DNA of 64,000 nucleotides from Chloroflexota bacterium (GTDB lineage Bacteria; Chloroflexota; UBA11872; UBA12225), in NCBI GenBank assembly GCA_030447525.1, contig JAUJOR010000010.1, positions 62,001 to 126,000 of the forward strand, given 5' to 3'. Positions 1 to 8,711 of the stretch are shown piece after piece. The notes under the pieces were generated by a model. That model was not told where the DNA came from. It saw nothing but the letters and a program-made list of their open reading frames with translations, and did no database searches. The translations under genes and the position numbers were made by a program. How positions within the stretch are numbered: the first letter of the stretch is position 1; each line of letters opens with the position of its first letter.

Positions 1-693
1 CCGTGGCGGCGAGAACGTGCGCACATCCCCGTCGTTGAAATCGCCCACCTTGAACTCAGTCAGCTTGTGGATGTCGCCGGTCTCGTCGACCGCGGTGCCG
101 CTCAGCGCGATCTCGTCTTTGCCGAGCTCGCCAAACGTGCCGCTGCCCGTCTCGTCGACGCACTTGACCCGGTGGAGCCTCAGCTCCAGCTTGTCCGTCA
201 CCGACGCGATGGCCGCAACAGCGACGCCAGCGCTAGACGCCGCCACAGTGGCCGCCGAAGCGAAAGAGGCCAGCGGTTGCAGGGCGTTCGCCTGGAGCTT
301 GAGCGACGCGGGGAACGGCAGGGCGTCAGCCTGCTTGGCCACCGAAGTCGGCGCGCGCAGGTTGATCTTGGCCAGATCGCCAAGCGCCTGGGCCTGCTGC
401 GCGGGCGCGGCCATGACGCGAGGCATCACCTTGGCTACGGCCAGCCGGCGCTGCTCGGGCTTCAAGGTTTGGGCACGGGCGTGCACCAGTCGCTCGACCG
501 CGTCTTGCTCTGCCGGCAGCGGATAGGTTGCCGGGTCAGCCTCGTGCGCGACCGCCTTCTGGATGGCCAGCTCCATCTCCTTGAGCACCCGCATCGCCAC
601 TTGGCGCAGCTTGGGGTCGGCAAGGTCGGTGATCTCCTCGGTGGTGGTCAGCGCGAGAGCAGCGGCGCTTGGTGTGATAACGCTTGGGGTCAT
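1..693 (-). CDS. Conserved hypothetical protein, 3' end cut by the window edge
   Basis: The frame is open for 231 codons from an ATG at 693 to the window edge, with AAGGAG eight bases upstream of the start. The visible protein starts MTPSVITPSA and has an alanine-rich, probably helical first half without signal peptide or membrane segment. The visible end (DEIALSGTAVDETGDIHKL) is rich in acidic and small residues and looks like a beta-structured domain. I do not recognise the family. The fragment is longer than most conserved hypotheticals of this kind at its N-terminus, and its true length is unknown. The opposite strand also carries a long open frame, but only this strand has a good ribosome site and protein-like composition. 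Confidence 0.6.
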   Translation of the reverse strand, partial: MTPSVITPSAAALALTTTEEITDLADPKLRQVAMRVLKEMELAIQKAVAHEADPATYPLPAEQDAVERLVHARAQTLKPEQRRLAVAKVMPRVMAAPAQQAQALGDLAKINLRAPTSVAKQADALPFPASLKLQANALQPLASFASAATVAASSAGVAVAAIASVTDKLELRLHRVKCVDETGSGTFGELGKDEIALSGTAVDETGDIHKLTEFKVGDFNDGDVRTFSPPR

Positions 694-857
694 CGTGAGT
701 CTCCTTCTATCTATGGTGGACGCCGCCCGAGGGGTCGCGTGTCCCGGGGGCGGCACTCCGTCCGCTTGAGTTGGGATCGCCGGCTGCGCGGCCGCCGGCG
801 CCTCTGAGCGGGCAAGAGAGCCGGGCGCGCCGCGCTGCCCTGCTGCCTCACCTGCCT

Positions 858-983
858 ATGGAGCTAAACGCCCCCGCACGCCGGATTCGGGGAATTGTCA
901 CGGTAAGGATTTGGCGCCGGAGTGAGGATGCGCCCGTCTACGGCATCTTCGTCAACCGCGGCTGGTTCGAGATCCTCACCTAG
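858..983 (+). CDS. Possible 41-residue small protein
   Basis: A short frame from ATG 858 reads MELNAPARRIRG and ends RGWFEILT. The composition (mixed aromatic, charged and hydrophobic residues, no low complexity) is more protein-like than the neighbouring sequence. No convincing ribosome site is seen upstream. It could be a small independent gene or the tail of a lost one. The rest of the 694-1293 interval shows no other gene. Confidence 0.25.
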   Translation: MELNAPARRIRGIVTVRIWRRSEDAPVYGIFVNRGWFEILT

Positions 984-1145
984 GCCGTCCCATCTGGCGT
1001 CGCGAACAGGCCCCCATCTGGCGCCGCCTACCGCCTCAGGGCCTTTTCATCAGAGCCGCTCCTGGGGCACCGCCCGCGGTGCGGTCGTGCCGAGCCCGGC
1101 GAGGCATCCGGGCCGCTGGTCCATGGACAGTGGGACGACTCGCTG

Positions 1146-1166
1146 ATCCCTCGCTGCGCTCGGGAT
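1146..1166. repeat. Short palindromic repeat (TCGCTGCGCTC core)
   Basis: The sequence is an inverted repeat, ATCCC and GGGAT flanking TCGCTGCGCTC. This motif is familiar as an interspersed element in many bacterial genomes, where its antisense translation gives the spurious 'SSRAQRG' peptide. Only one copy is seen in this window. A simple GGCC-rich run follows at about 1230. Confidence 0.35.
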
Positions 1167-1293
1167 GACCCGGAACCACCGCCTATCCCTGATGAACAGG
1201 CCCTGCCTACCGCCTGGAAGTCATTGACAGGCCGGCCGGCCGGCCGATAGACTCTTCGCAGCCGCAGCGTCGCCACAGGCGACGCCTCTCTTT

Positions 1294-1367
1294 GGTCCCG
1301 TGGTGCAGCGGCCTAGCATACATCCCTGTCAAGGATGAGATCGCCGGTTCGAATCCGGTCGGGACCG
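1294..1367 (+). tRNA. tRNA-Asp (anticodon GTC)
   Basis: The sequence folds as a complete 74-nt cloverleaf. The acceptor stem GGTCCCG (1294-1300) pairs with CGGGACC (1360-1366) and the discriminator is G1367. The anticodon stem CATCC/GGATG encloses the loop CTGTCAA with anticodon GTC. The T arm carries TTCGAAT. The 3' CCA is not encoded (CCC follows), so it must be added after transcription. Confidence 0.97.
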
Positions 1368-1633
1368 CCCATCAAAGGCCTGTCGTACGGCCGGTTGTGC
1401 CCGGTGGCTCCGGGCCGGGCCCCCGTCGTACGGCGCCGCGCCGTGTCCAGGCCGATGTGCAGCGTTCCGTCCCCTGGTGCGAGCGTTGCGCAAAGCCTGT
1501 GACACCGCACAGGTGGCGCTAGGCCCCTGACACGCGACAGGCACGGCGGGGGCACAACCCGAGGGGCTCCCTGCGGGTGCCTGGCGCCAGGACGCTGCCC
1601 GGAGGCTGGCTGGGGCGTGCTATCGTTCTGGCG

Positions 1634-2092
1634 GTGAGCTCCCCCGTGCGGCCCATCCCCATAGAATCGTCCGCGGCCCCTGCCGAGTCGGGCGTGGGCG
1701 AGTCTGCCTCGCTGGCGCGTCGCCAGCTCCCTTCCGAGGGCTTGCAGGTCGCGGCGCGCTTCGCCCGGGCGCTGGAACGCTACCTGGATGCCAACGGCGG
1801 AGCCGCCTCGCGGGCCCAGATCGGGGCCGTCGTGCGCACCTGGGTGCCCCGCTGGAACGAGGAGGTCCCCCCGGTGCTGGCGGATGCCCTGGTGGAAGGG
1901 CTCTTGCGCCAGGGGAAGGTCGTGGCCACGCGCCACTTCGTGGGGACGGTGGAGGCCGTGGAGCGCTGGCGCGCGCGGTTCGCGCGCTACCCCCAGCGCC
2001 TGACGCAGCCCCCGGAGCAAGTGGCCAGCGAGTGCGACCTCCCCGTCAGCGCCGTGCGGGCCTTGCGGGCCCTGACTCGGGCGGGAAAGTGA
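1634..2092 (+). CDS. Hypothetical protein, possibly DNA-binding
   Basis: I chose the GTG at 1634 because the reading frame upstream is arginine/glycine-rich and not protein-like. The 152-residue product has a disordered first ~35 residues and then helices (around FARALERYLDANGG and VPPVLADALVEGLLRQGKVV) whose spacing resembles a winged-helix or helix-turn-helix fold. The C-terminal part (PEQVASECDLPVSAVRALRAL) also has helix-turn-helix character. I do not recognise the family. A TATCGT box ends eight bases before the GTG, so the message may be leaderless. Function is unknown. Confidence 0.5.
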   Translation: MSSPVRPIPIESSAAPAESGVGESASLARRQLPSEGLQVAARFARALERYLDANGGAASRAQIGAVVRTWVPRWNEEVPPVLADALVEGLLRQGKVVATRHFVGTVEAVERWRARFARYPQRLTQPPEQVASECDLPVSAVRALRALTRAGK

Positions 2093-2197
2093 CCGTGAGG
2101 CCAGGTAGCTCGGCGGCCGAGGCCCAGGGGCGAAGTAGCCCGGTGGCCGGGACTGGAGGCTGAGCGGCGATCGCCGCCGGCTGGAGACCTGAGACCT

Positions 2198-2905
2198 GTG
2201 AGACTGGAGACTGTGGTGGCTGAGGCCGGTGGACCGGGTGTGACCATCCGGGCGGCGACGGCGGAGGACGTGCCGGCCATCGCCCGGGTGTTCGGGGCCG
2301 CCTTCGAGGACTACCGGCGGGGGTTCGGGGTTGACGCCGCGACGCTGGCTGAGCTGTGGGAGGATAGCCTGGCCGGGCGAGCCGGCTCTACCACCGTGGC
2401 CGTGTTGCCGCCGGACGGCCAGGTGGCCGGGTTCGTCGTCACCGTCAAGCCGGGAGCCAAGGAGCGCTACGGCAGGCCCCGCGGGACGCCGCGCCGCCCC
2501 GCCAGCTGGCGGCGCGCCCTGGGAGTCAGGGGCTTGTGGCGTCTGCCGGCCCTGTTTGCCCCCATGGGGCTGGCCTATGCCCGGCGCAGCCAGGCCAAGG
2601 ACGAGCTGTATATCTCCCTGATCGGCGTCGATCCGGCATACCAGGGACGGGGCATCGGCCAGGCCCTGCTCCGCGAGGCCGAGGCGGAGGCCAGGGCGGC
2701 CGGGGCGGCGGCCGTTTTGCTCCACACGGCCGCCTCGAACACGCGCGCTCGAGAGGCCTACGCCCGCGCCGGGTACGTCCTCGTCTGCACCGTGCGGGCC
2801 CCCTGGCCCGGACCGGCCGGCATCCCCGCCTACGTCGCCTTGCGCAAGGCCCTCCGTCCGGATCCGACGCCCCTCCTCGACGCCCTCGCCGGCACGACGA
2901 CCTAG
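2198..2905 (+). CDS. GNAT-family N-acetyltransferase
   Basis: This 235-residue protein is predicted to transfer an acetyl group from acetyl-CoA to an amine; the substrate cannot be read from sequence. The fold starts TIRAATAEDVPAIARVF. Motif A is SLIGVDPAYQGRGIGQALL around residues 145-165, with the Q-x-x-G-x-G acyl-CoA loop. The C-terminal NTRAREAYARAGY motif is typical of GNAT enzymes. An insertion of about 45 residues, basic and proline-rich, separates beta-4 from motif A. The start is GTG 2198, and a downstream start near residue 10 is possible. It stands alone, upstream of the DNA methyltransferase and separated by 76 bp. Confidence 0.85.
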   Translation: MRLETVVAEAGGPGVTIRAATAEDVPAIARVFGAAFEDYRRGFGVDAATLAELWEDSLAGRAGSTTVAVLPPDGQVAGFVVTVKPGAKERYGRPRGTPRRPASWRRALGVRGLWRLPALFAPMGLAYARRSQAKDELYISLIGVDPAYQGRGIGQALLREAEAEARAAGAAAVLLHTAASNTRAREAYARAGYVLVCTVRAPWPGPAGIPAYVALRKALRPDPTPLLDALAGTTT

Positions 2906-2981
2906 TGGTACGTCACAGCCATTCTGCAGGGTCGCCACTCCTGGGAACGACCTCGCAGTTTCGTGTTGACAGACCACTAGG

Positions 2982-4226
2982 GTGACCCATCTCCCACGGG
3001 GCGCGCCGGGGGCCGCTCTCTCCTCCCCGGTCTCTACCCGCCCGACCGCCGCCAGGGAGGTCACGCCGGACACACCTCTCCAAGCGCTCGACCTCAGCTG
3101 GCGGGAGCGCGACCTGCCCGAGAGCGAGCGCACCAGGCACGTCCACCGGCTGCACCCCTACCTCGGCAAGTTCGTCCCCCAGCTGGTGGAAGTCTTCCTC
3201 CGGAAGTACTGGTCACCAGGTCAGACGGTGCTCGACCCCTTCTGCGGCTCCGGGACGACGCTGATGCAGGCCAACGAGCTGGGCGTCCACGCCACCGGCT
3301 ACGACATCTCCGCCTTCAACGTGCTCCTCTGTAGGGCCAAGACGGCGCGGTACGATCTATCGCTCGTGCGCCGGGAGGCCCTGGACATCTTAGACAAGAC
3401 CCGCCAAGCAGAGCCGGCAGAGATGCATCAAGGGGGCGTCTGGGACACAGCCTCGCCCGGCCTGGCCAGGGCGCCGGCGCCTGAGACGGACAACGTCTAC
3501 TTGCGAAGTTGGTACGCCCCGGCGGCCCTGCGTCAGCTCCTTACCTACCGTCGCCTGCTAGACGCGGGCGACTACACCTACCGCGACCTCTTGAGGGTCA
3601 TCCTGTCGCGCTCAGCCCGCTCGGCGCGGATGGCGCCACACTACGAGCTGGACTTTCCAAGAGCTCCCCAGACTGCACCCTACTGGTGCTACAAGCACTC
3701 CCGGCAGTGCCACCCTACCTCAAACGCCTTGAAGTTCCTGCGCCGCTACACGATCGACACCCTGGAACGGATCGCGCAGTTCGACGCCGTGCGCAGCGAG
3801 GCGACGGTCGCCGTCCACCACGCCAACGTCCTGCACGCCCCGCTCGCGCCGGTGGACGGCGTGATCACCAGCCCCCCCTACGTCGGCCTGATCGACTATC
3901 ACGAGCAGCACGCCTACGCCTACGAGCTCCTTGGTCTCCAGGACCGGCGCGATGAGGAGATCGGACCGGCCGCCGGTGGGTCCAGCCAGACGGCCAGGCG
4001 ACGCTACCAGGAAGAGATGGCCAAGGTATTTCGTCGCATCGCCGAGGTGATGCCCCGTGGGGGCCGAATGATCGTCGTGGCCAACGACCGGGCCGGCCTC
4101 TACGGCGAGATCGCCGCCCTGGCCGGGGTGGACGTGGAAGGGGTGGTAACACGCCACGTCGACCGCCGGACGGGCATGCGTGGCAGCACGTTTTACGAAT
4201 CGGTCTTCGTCTGGCGCGCACCCTGA
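2982..4226 (+). CDS. Orphan N4/N6-type DNA methyltransferase
   Basis: This 414-residue enzyme should methylate an exocyclic amino group (N4-cytosine or N6-adenine) in DNA using S-adenosylmethionine. The AdoMet-binding motif I is DPFCGSGTT at residues 85-93. The catalytic motif IV is TSPPY at 296-300, the SPPY form being commonest in N4-cytosine methylases. About 200 residues separate them, including an unusual Cys/His-containing stretch (YWCYKHSRQCHP) that may be target recognition. Motif I precedes IV, unlike beta-class enzymes. No restriction endonuclease lies nearby, so a regulatory or solitary role is likely. The start is a GTG directly after a stop-rich stretch; a few residues of uncertainty remain. 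Confidence 0.87.
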   Translation: MTHLPRGAPGAALSSPVSTRPTAAREVTPDTPLQALDLSWRERDLPESERTRHVHRLHPYLGKFVPQLVEVFLRKYWSPGQTVLDPFCGSGTTLMQANELGVHATGYDISAFNVLLCRAKTARYDLSLVRREALDILDKTRQAEPAEMHQGGVWDTASPGLARAPAPETDNVYLRSWYAPAALRQLLTYRRLLDAGDYTYRDLLRVILSRSARSARMAPHYELDFPRAPQTAPYWCYKHSRQCHPTSNALKFLRRYTIDTLERIAQFDAVRSEATVAVHHANVLHAPLAPVDGVITSPPYVGLIDYHEQHAYAYELLGLQDRRDEEIGPAAGGSSQTARRRYQEEMAKVFRRIAEVMPRGGRMIVVANDRAGLYGEIAALAGVDVEGVVTRHVDRRTGMRGSTFYESVFVWRAP

Positions 4227-4299
4227 CCCGGCGTCCGGGGGAGCTCGGCGTGGTAGGAGAGATGCCCGACCACCCCGCAGCGCAGCGCAGGTCGCCCGG

Positions 4300-4397
4300 C
4301 TGCACGGGCCGTCCGTGCCAGGCGAGGCGGTGGCGATCTGTGCCCGGAGCGATCTCGAGTGCACGTTGCCGTGCTGCAGGGGCCGTTCGTGCCAGTC
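4300..4397. repeat. Degenerate direct repeat in the intergenic gap
   Basis: Two related ~35-bp stretches about 75 bp apart share GGGCCGTCCGTGCCA / GGGCCGTTCGTGCCA. They lie in the 226-bp gap between the convergent methyltransferase and amidohydrolase genes. No gene or clear terminator is seen in this gap. Confidence 0.3.
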
Positions 4398-4452
4398 CAT
4401 CCCCTGGTTTTCGGGAAGTGGCCCTCGCTCGGCACGCGGAAAGGGTGAGCGG

Positions 4453-5706
4453 TCAAGGGATGAGATATGGGTGGGGGTAGGGCCGGCCCCAGGGGCGTCC
4501 ACCGAGGATGGTATGCACCGGGCTGAGGCGCTGGGGGCCGGTCCAGCTGTAGCCGAGGGAGTCCCGGAAGGCGAACGCCCCTCCCTGGAGGTCGAGGACG
4601 GCGGCGTCTCCGGGCGCCCCCACCTGGAGGGTTCCCAGGAGGGGCTCGCGTGCCGGCGCCGGCAGCGCCCGGTTGATGAACTGCGCCGGGGCGACTGTGC
4701 TGCGGGCGACGACCTGTTCCAGGGGCATCCCCAGGCTGAGGAACTTGGACATCGTCGTGGGCATGTCTACTACCGGGGCGTTGACGCTGGCGCTGTGCAG
4801 GTCGGTGGAGATGGTGTCCGGCCAGAAGCCCTGCTCCGCGCAGGCGGCTGCTACGCCGTAGGAGAAGCTCCCCCGGCCGTGGCCCACGTCCCAGAGCACG
4901 CCCCGCTTGCGGGCCTCGCGGGCGGCGCCGTCTACCCGGCCGGCGTCGTCGAGAACGCCGTTACGCCCCCCGTTGAAGCCGTGAGTCACGACGTCGCCCG
5001 GGCGGAGCAAGGAAAGGAGCTCGGAGAGGGGAGCCGGGGCGCTCCCGTAGTGGACCATCACCGGGACGCGGTCGCGGATCACCGCCTCCGCCAGCTCAGC
5101 GGCCCGCACCGCCCGGCGCAGGGGCTCCAAGCCGTTCTCCCCGACTAAGGCTGCCGTCTGCCGCACCTTCACTCCCAGGACGAATCCACGGTAGCTGAGG
5201 ACGCAGCGGGCGGCGAGCTGGGGATCGAGGTAGAGGAGGTCGCGGGACTCCCCGTGGGGATGCCCGGCCAGACCAATGCCCGAGATGTGCACGAAGGCGA
5301 AGACCCGTGTGCGGACGTGTCCCTGGGTCAGCATGCGGAGCCCGAGCATGGTGTTCGCCCCGGCCGTACCGGCGTCGACGACGGTGGTGCAGCCACTGGC
5401 GGAGCAGACTTCGTCGGCCGGGATGACCAGCTCGCTACCCCCGACGTAGACGTGGGTGTGGAGGTCGATCAGCCCGGGAGTGACCAGGCGGCCCGTGGCC
5501 TCGATCACCAGGCGGGCGTCGCCGGGGTCGATCGTCTCCGGGTCGGACACGGCCGCCACTCGTCCCCAGGCGAAGGCGACGTCGCGCCGGCCACGCAGGC
5601 CCTGGCTGGGGTCGAGCACGTCACCCCCTCGGATGAGGACGTCGTAGGGGGCGGCGTGGGCGGTCGGTCGCGCCGGGGGCGGCTGCCCTTCCATCTCTCC
5701 CTTCAC
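4453..5706 (-). CDS. Amidohydrolase/deacetylase-family metallohydrolase (dihydroorotase-like)
   Basis: The 417-residue protein is a cyclic-amide or N-acyl hydrolase of the amidohydrolase superfamily. The beta-1 metal motif is DLHTHVYVGG. The likely carboxylated lysine is in VLGVKVRQTA. Further metal ligands are the histidines of MVHYGSAP and VVTHGFNG, and the catalytic aspartate is in TISTDLHSAS. An N-terminal beta-sandwich (YDVLIRGGDVLDPSQG) is completed at the C-terminus, as in this subfamily (EF_0837/AHA_3915 type). Length is normal. The substrate is unknown; a lactam or N-acetyl amino acid derivative is possible. It is transcribed divergently from the Gfo/ProA-like pair across a 295-bp gap, which suggests a shared catabolic role. 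Confidence 0.87.
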   Translation of the reverse strand: MKGEMEGQPPPARPTAHAAPYDVLIRGGDVLDPSQGLRGRRDVAFAWGRVAAVSDPETIDPGDARLVIEATGRLVTPGLIDLHTHVYVGGSELVIPADEVCSASGCTTVVDAGTAGANTMLGLRMLTQGHVRTRVFAFVHISGIGLAGHPHGESRDLLYLDPQLAARCVLSYRGFVLGVKVRQTAALVGENGLEPLRRAVRAAELAEAVIRDRVPVMVHYGSAPAPLSELLSLLRPGDVVTHGFNGGRNGVLDDAGRVDGAAREARKRGVLWDVGHGRGSFSYGVAAACAEQGFWPDTISTDLHSASVNAPVVDMPTTMSKFLSLGMPLEQVVARSTVAPAQFINRALPAPAREPLLGTLQVGAPGDAAVLDLQGGAFAFRDSLGYSWTGPQRLSPVHTILGGRPWGRPYPHPYLIP

Positions 5707-6001
5707 CCCACTATCCCCTTTGCCCCGAGTGCCAGGTCCCAGGTCGCCGACCCGCAGGCGTCGGCGGCGGGTTCAGCCTCACGTGCAGGGGGGCTCGATA
5801 CTCTCGCCCGGCACCCCCGGCGCTGGGAACGGCCCATCTGGGGGCGGGACACCTCACAGCACGCGCCGCAGCGCTGCGTCCTCCGTTGGCCCCGCATTGC
5901 GTTGGCCCCCACCTCGAGCGCGTAGGGTAGCATGTCCCCCTGGTACTACCCAGGGTTATCCACAGCTAGCTGACTCAGCCTGGCGCAGAGGGGGAGGGTT
6001 C

Positions 6002-7102
6002 ATGGCTCGTTACCGGGTAGGAATCATCGGCACGGGGCGTCCGCGACGCGAGACCGGCTCGACCGGCTTCGGGATGTCCCATATGCATGCCCGCGGCTAT
6101 CTCGCCTCCGGCCGTTGCGACATCGTGGCCCTGGCCGACGTCAAGCGGGAGAACGCCGAGGCCTTCCGGGCCGACCAGGAGATCCACGAGGCCCGCATCT
6201 ACGAGGATTACCGGGAGATGCTGGCTGAGGCGCCCCTGGACGTCGTCTCTATTGCCACCTGGCCGCACTTGCATGGCGAGATGGTGCTGGCTGCCGCCGA
6301 CGCGCACGTCAAGGCGATCCACTGCGAGAAGCCCATGGCCCCCACCTGGGGGGAGGCGCGGCGCATGCACCAGGCCTGCGTCCAGCGCGGCGTGCAGCTT
6401 ACCTTTAACCACCAGCGCCGCTTCGAGGCCCCCTATCGCACGGCCCGCCGGCTGCTCCAGGAAGGGGCCGTGGGGAGGGTGCTGCAGATCCAGGCGTCCT
6501 GCCCGAATCTCTTCGACTGGGGCACCCACTGGTTCGACATGCTGTTCTTCTACAACGGCGATACCCCGGCGGAGTGGGTGCTGGGGCAGCTCGACAGCCG
6601 CTCCGAGCGCTCGGCCTTTGGCGTGGCCATGGAAGACCAGGGACTGAGCTACGTCGGCTTCGGAAACGGCGTGCGGGGCCTGCTGATTACGGGGGACAAT
6701 GTCCCTGGGGCGACCGGCGGGCCCACCGGCCAGCGCGCCGCCGGGGGGGGGGCGCACCGCGTCGTGGGCACGGACGGGCTGCTGGAGGTGGCGGCCCCCG
6801 ATTCCAAGGTACGCGTGCTCAATGGGACGGCCGCCGGCTGGCAGGAGGCGCCCCTGGACGACGCCCCCGGCGGGACGGAGGGCTCCATCGCCGCCGGTAT
6901 TGCCAACCTGCTAGACTGCCTGGAGCAGGGGACGGAGCCGGAGCTATCCTCACACAAAGCCATCCGAACGACCGAGCTGATCTTCGCCACCTACGAGTCC
7001 AGCCGGCGCCGCGCCCGCATCGATCTCCCCCTGGAGATCGAGGACTCCCCCTTCCTGGCCCTGCTCGAGCAGGGGGCCATCGGGCCGCAGGCCCGCCACT
7101 GA
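6002..7102 (+). CDS. Gfo/Idh/MocA-family NAD(P)-dependent oxidoreductase
   Basis: This 366-residue protein resembles glucose-fructose oxidoreductase and inositol dehydrogenase. I chose ATG 6002 because GGGAGG precedes it and the protein then begins with the Rossmann strand ARYRVGIIGTG. The nucleotide-binding loop is longer than usual (GTGRPRRETGSTGFGMSH). The catalytic lysine is in HCEKPMAPTWGEA, and TFNHQRRF and DWGTHWFDML form the substrate side. The upstream gap holds a possible promoter (TTGGCC then TAGGGT about 15 bp apart). The stop is 13 bp from the next start, so it is co-transcribed with the ProA-like gene. Substrate: a sugar or cyclitol, not determinable. Confidence 0.88.
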   Translation: MARYRVGIIGTGRPRRETGSTGFGMSHMHARGYLASGRCDIVALADVKRENAEAFRADQEIHEARIYEDYREMLAEAPLDVVSIATWPHLHGEMVLAAADAHVKAIHCEKPMAPTWGEARRMHQACVQRGVQLTFNHQRRFEAPYRTARRLLQEGAVGRVLQIQASCPNLFDWGTHWFDMLFFYNGDTPAEWVLGQLDSRSERSAFGVAMEDQGLSYVGFGNGVRGLLITGDNVPGATGGPTGQRAAGGGAHRVVGTDGLLEVAAPDSKVRVLNGTAAGWQEAPLDDAPGGTEGSIAAGIANLLDCLEQGTEPELSSHKAIRTTELIFATYESSRRRARIDLPLEIEDSPFLALLEQGAIGPQARH

Positions 7103-7115
7103 GCGCCAGTACACC

Positions 7116-8669
7116 ATGACGGCCACGCTCCATCGCCAGCCGGCTCAACCGCTGCAAGACGGCGCCGGGGGCGCCCGGCTCAGCGCCATCCCCAAGGGGA
7201 TGCCCATCCTCTTCGGGGGCGACCGCGTGACGCACGTCCCCGACGAGGTCGCCGAGGCCTTCCGCCCGGGCGACCACCTGATCGTCGTCCAGACGACCGG
7301 GGACGTGCTGCACATCCCGGCGGGGATCTTCGCCGCCGTGGACGGGGCCGTGCGCCGCGCCCGGTCGGCCTTCGAGGCCCTGGCCCCCTTGCCGGACGCG
7401 CGGATCGACCGCTTCTATGACCGCTTCGCCGGCGCCCTGGCCGACGACGGCGTGTGGGGGCGGATCGCGGCCGCAAACGCGGACGACGTCGCCCGCGCCC
7501 GTGCCCGGGGGCGCTCAACCACCCGGCTGGTGGCGGACGCCAAGCTGCGGGCGAAGATGATCGAGGGGCTGCGCCTGTGGCGCGACCTCCCCCCCCGTCG
7601 TGAAGCGGTGCAGGAGACGGTGGAGCACCGGGGCTGGGAGGTCCAGCAGGTGGTCAGCGGCGTGGGCGTGATCGGCTTCGTCTTCGAGGGCCGGCCCAAC
7701 GTCTTCGCCGACGCCACCGGGGTGCTGCGCTCGGGCAACACCGCCGTCATGCGCATCGGGAGCGACGCCCTGGGCACCGCCCGCGCCATTGCCACTGAGG
7801 CCCTCGACCCGGCGCTGCGTGACGCCGGCCTCCCCGAAGGGGCTGTGGGCCTGATCGATCACCCCGACCGAGCCGCCGGCTGGGCCCTGTTCGCCAACCC
7901 CGGACTGGCCCTGGCCGTCGCTCGCGGATCCGGGGGGGCGGTGGCGCAGCTGGGGGCCGTCGCCCGCCAGGCGGGCACTCCCGTCAGTCTCCACGGAACC
8001 GGCGGGGCATGGATCGTGGCCGACGCGACCGCCCCCCCGGAGTCCCTCGCCAGCGCCGTCTACCACTCTCTCGATTCCAAGAAATGCAACACCCTCAACA
8101 CCCTGTGCATCGTAGAGGGGGCGGCCGAGCGGCTCGTCCCGGTGGCCCTGGACGCCCTACGCCGGCGCGAGGTGGCCCTAGGCCACGGCTACAAGCTGCA
8201 CGTGACGCCGGGCGCCGTGCCCTACGTCCCGCAGGCCCTCTTCTCCACCCAGGTGGCCGTGCTCCGCGCCGGGGGGGAAGAGCATGAGCCGATCGCCGAG
8301 GGCATCGGGGAAGAGGAGCTGGGGCAAGAGTGGGAGTGGGAGGGCACGCCGGAGATCACCCTGGCCGTGGTACAGGACGTCGAGCAGGCCATAGCCCTCT
8401 TCAACCGCCACAGCCCGCACTTCGTCGCCTCGCTCATCTCCCAGGAGGGGGCCGCCCACGAGCGATTCTTTCGGGCGATAGACGCCCCGTTCGTCGGCAA
8501 CGGCTTCACGCGCTGGGTAGACGGGCAGTTCGCCTTACGCCGGCCGGAGCTGGGATTGTCCAACTGGCAGCACGGTCGCCTCTTCGCCCGCTCCGGCATC
8601 CTCACCGGGGACGGGGTGTTCACCGTGCGCCTGCGGGCCGTGCAGCAAGATCCCGACGTCCACACCTAG
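7116..8669 (+). CDS. Glutamate-5-semialdehyde dehydrogenase-like protein with N-terminal extension
   Basis: The C-terminal ~430 residues match the ProA branch of aldehyde dehydrogenases: GVIGFVFEGRPNVF, LRSGNTAVMRIGS, SLHGTGGAW, the catalytic cysteine at residue 324 in KKCNTLNTLC, and GNGFTRWVDGQFAL near the end. ProA makes glutamate-5-semialdehyde from glutamyl phosphate in proline synthesis. This protein is ~90 residues longer than usual. Its first ~90 residues (FRPGDHLIVVQTTGDVLHIP) form an extra domain I do not recognise. No proB is nearby, and the partner is a Gfo/Idh/MocA enzyme 13 bp upstream, so another aldehyde or acyl phosphate may be the substrate. Confidence 0.8.
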   Translation: MTATLHRQPAQPLQDGAGGARLSAIPKGMPILFGGDRVTHVPDEVAEAFRPGDHLIVVQTTGDVLHIPAGIFAAVDGAVRRARSAFEALAPLPDARIDRFYDRFAGALADDGVWGRIAAANADDVARARARGRSTTRLVADAKLRAKMIEGLRLWRDLPPRREAVQETVEHRGWEVQQVVSGVGVIGFVFEGRPNVFADATGVLRSGNTAVMRIGSDALGTARAIATEALDPALRDAGLPEGAVGLIDHPDRAAGWALFANPGLALAVARGSGGAVAQLGAVARQAGTPVSLHGTGGAWIVADATAPPESLASAVYHSLDSKKCNTLNTLCIVEGAAERLVPVALDALRRREVALGHGYKLHVTPGAVPYVPQALFSTQVAVLRAGGEEHEPIAEGIGEEELGQEWEWEGTPEITLAVVQDVEQAIALFNRHSPHFVASLISQEGAAHERFFRAIDAPFVGNGFTRWVDGQFALRRPELGLSNWQHGRLFARSGILTGDGVFTVRLRAVQQDPDVHT

Positions 8670-8711
8670 GCCCTTCGTCTCCTGGCCGGGGTGTAGCGAT
8701 CCCTGGACGGA

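Noticed and set aside
67..807. Long forward frame opposite the first gene
   Set aside because: It is Arg/Gly/Leu-rich antisense of a better reverse-strand gene that has an AAGGAG site and runs off the window.
1313..3133. 606-codon reverse frame over the tRNA, hypothetical, GNAT and methyltransferase region
   Set aside because: Its end (RIRTGDLILD) is antisense of tRNA-Asp, a familiar artefact. The body is antisense low-complexity.
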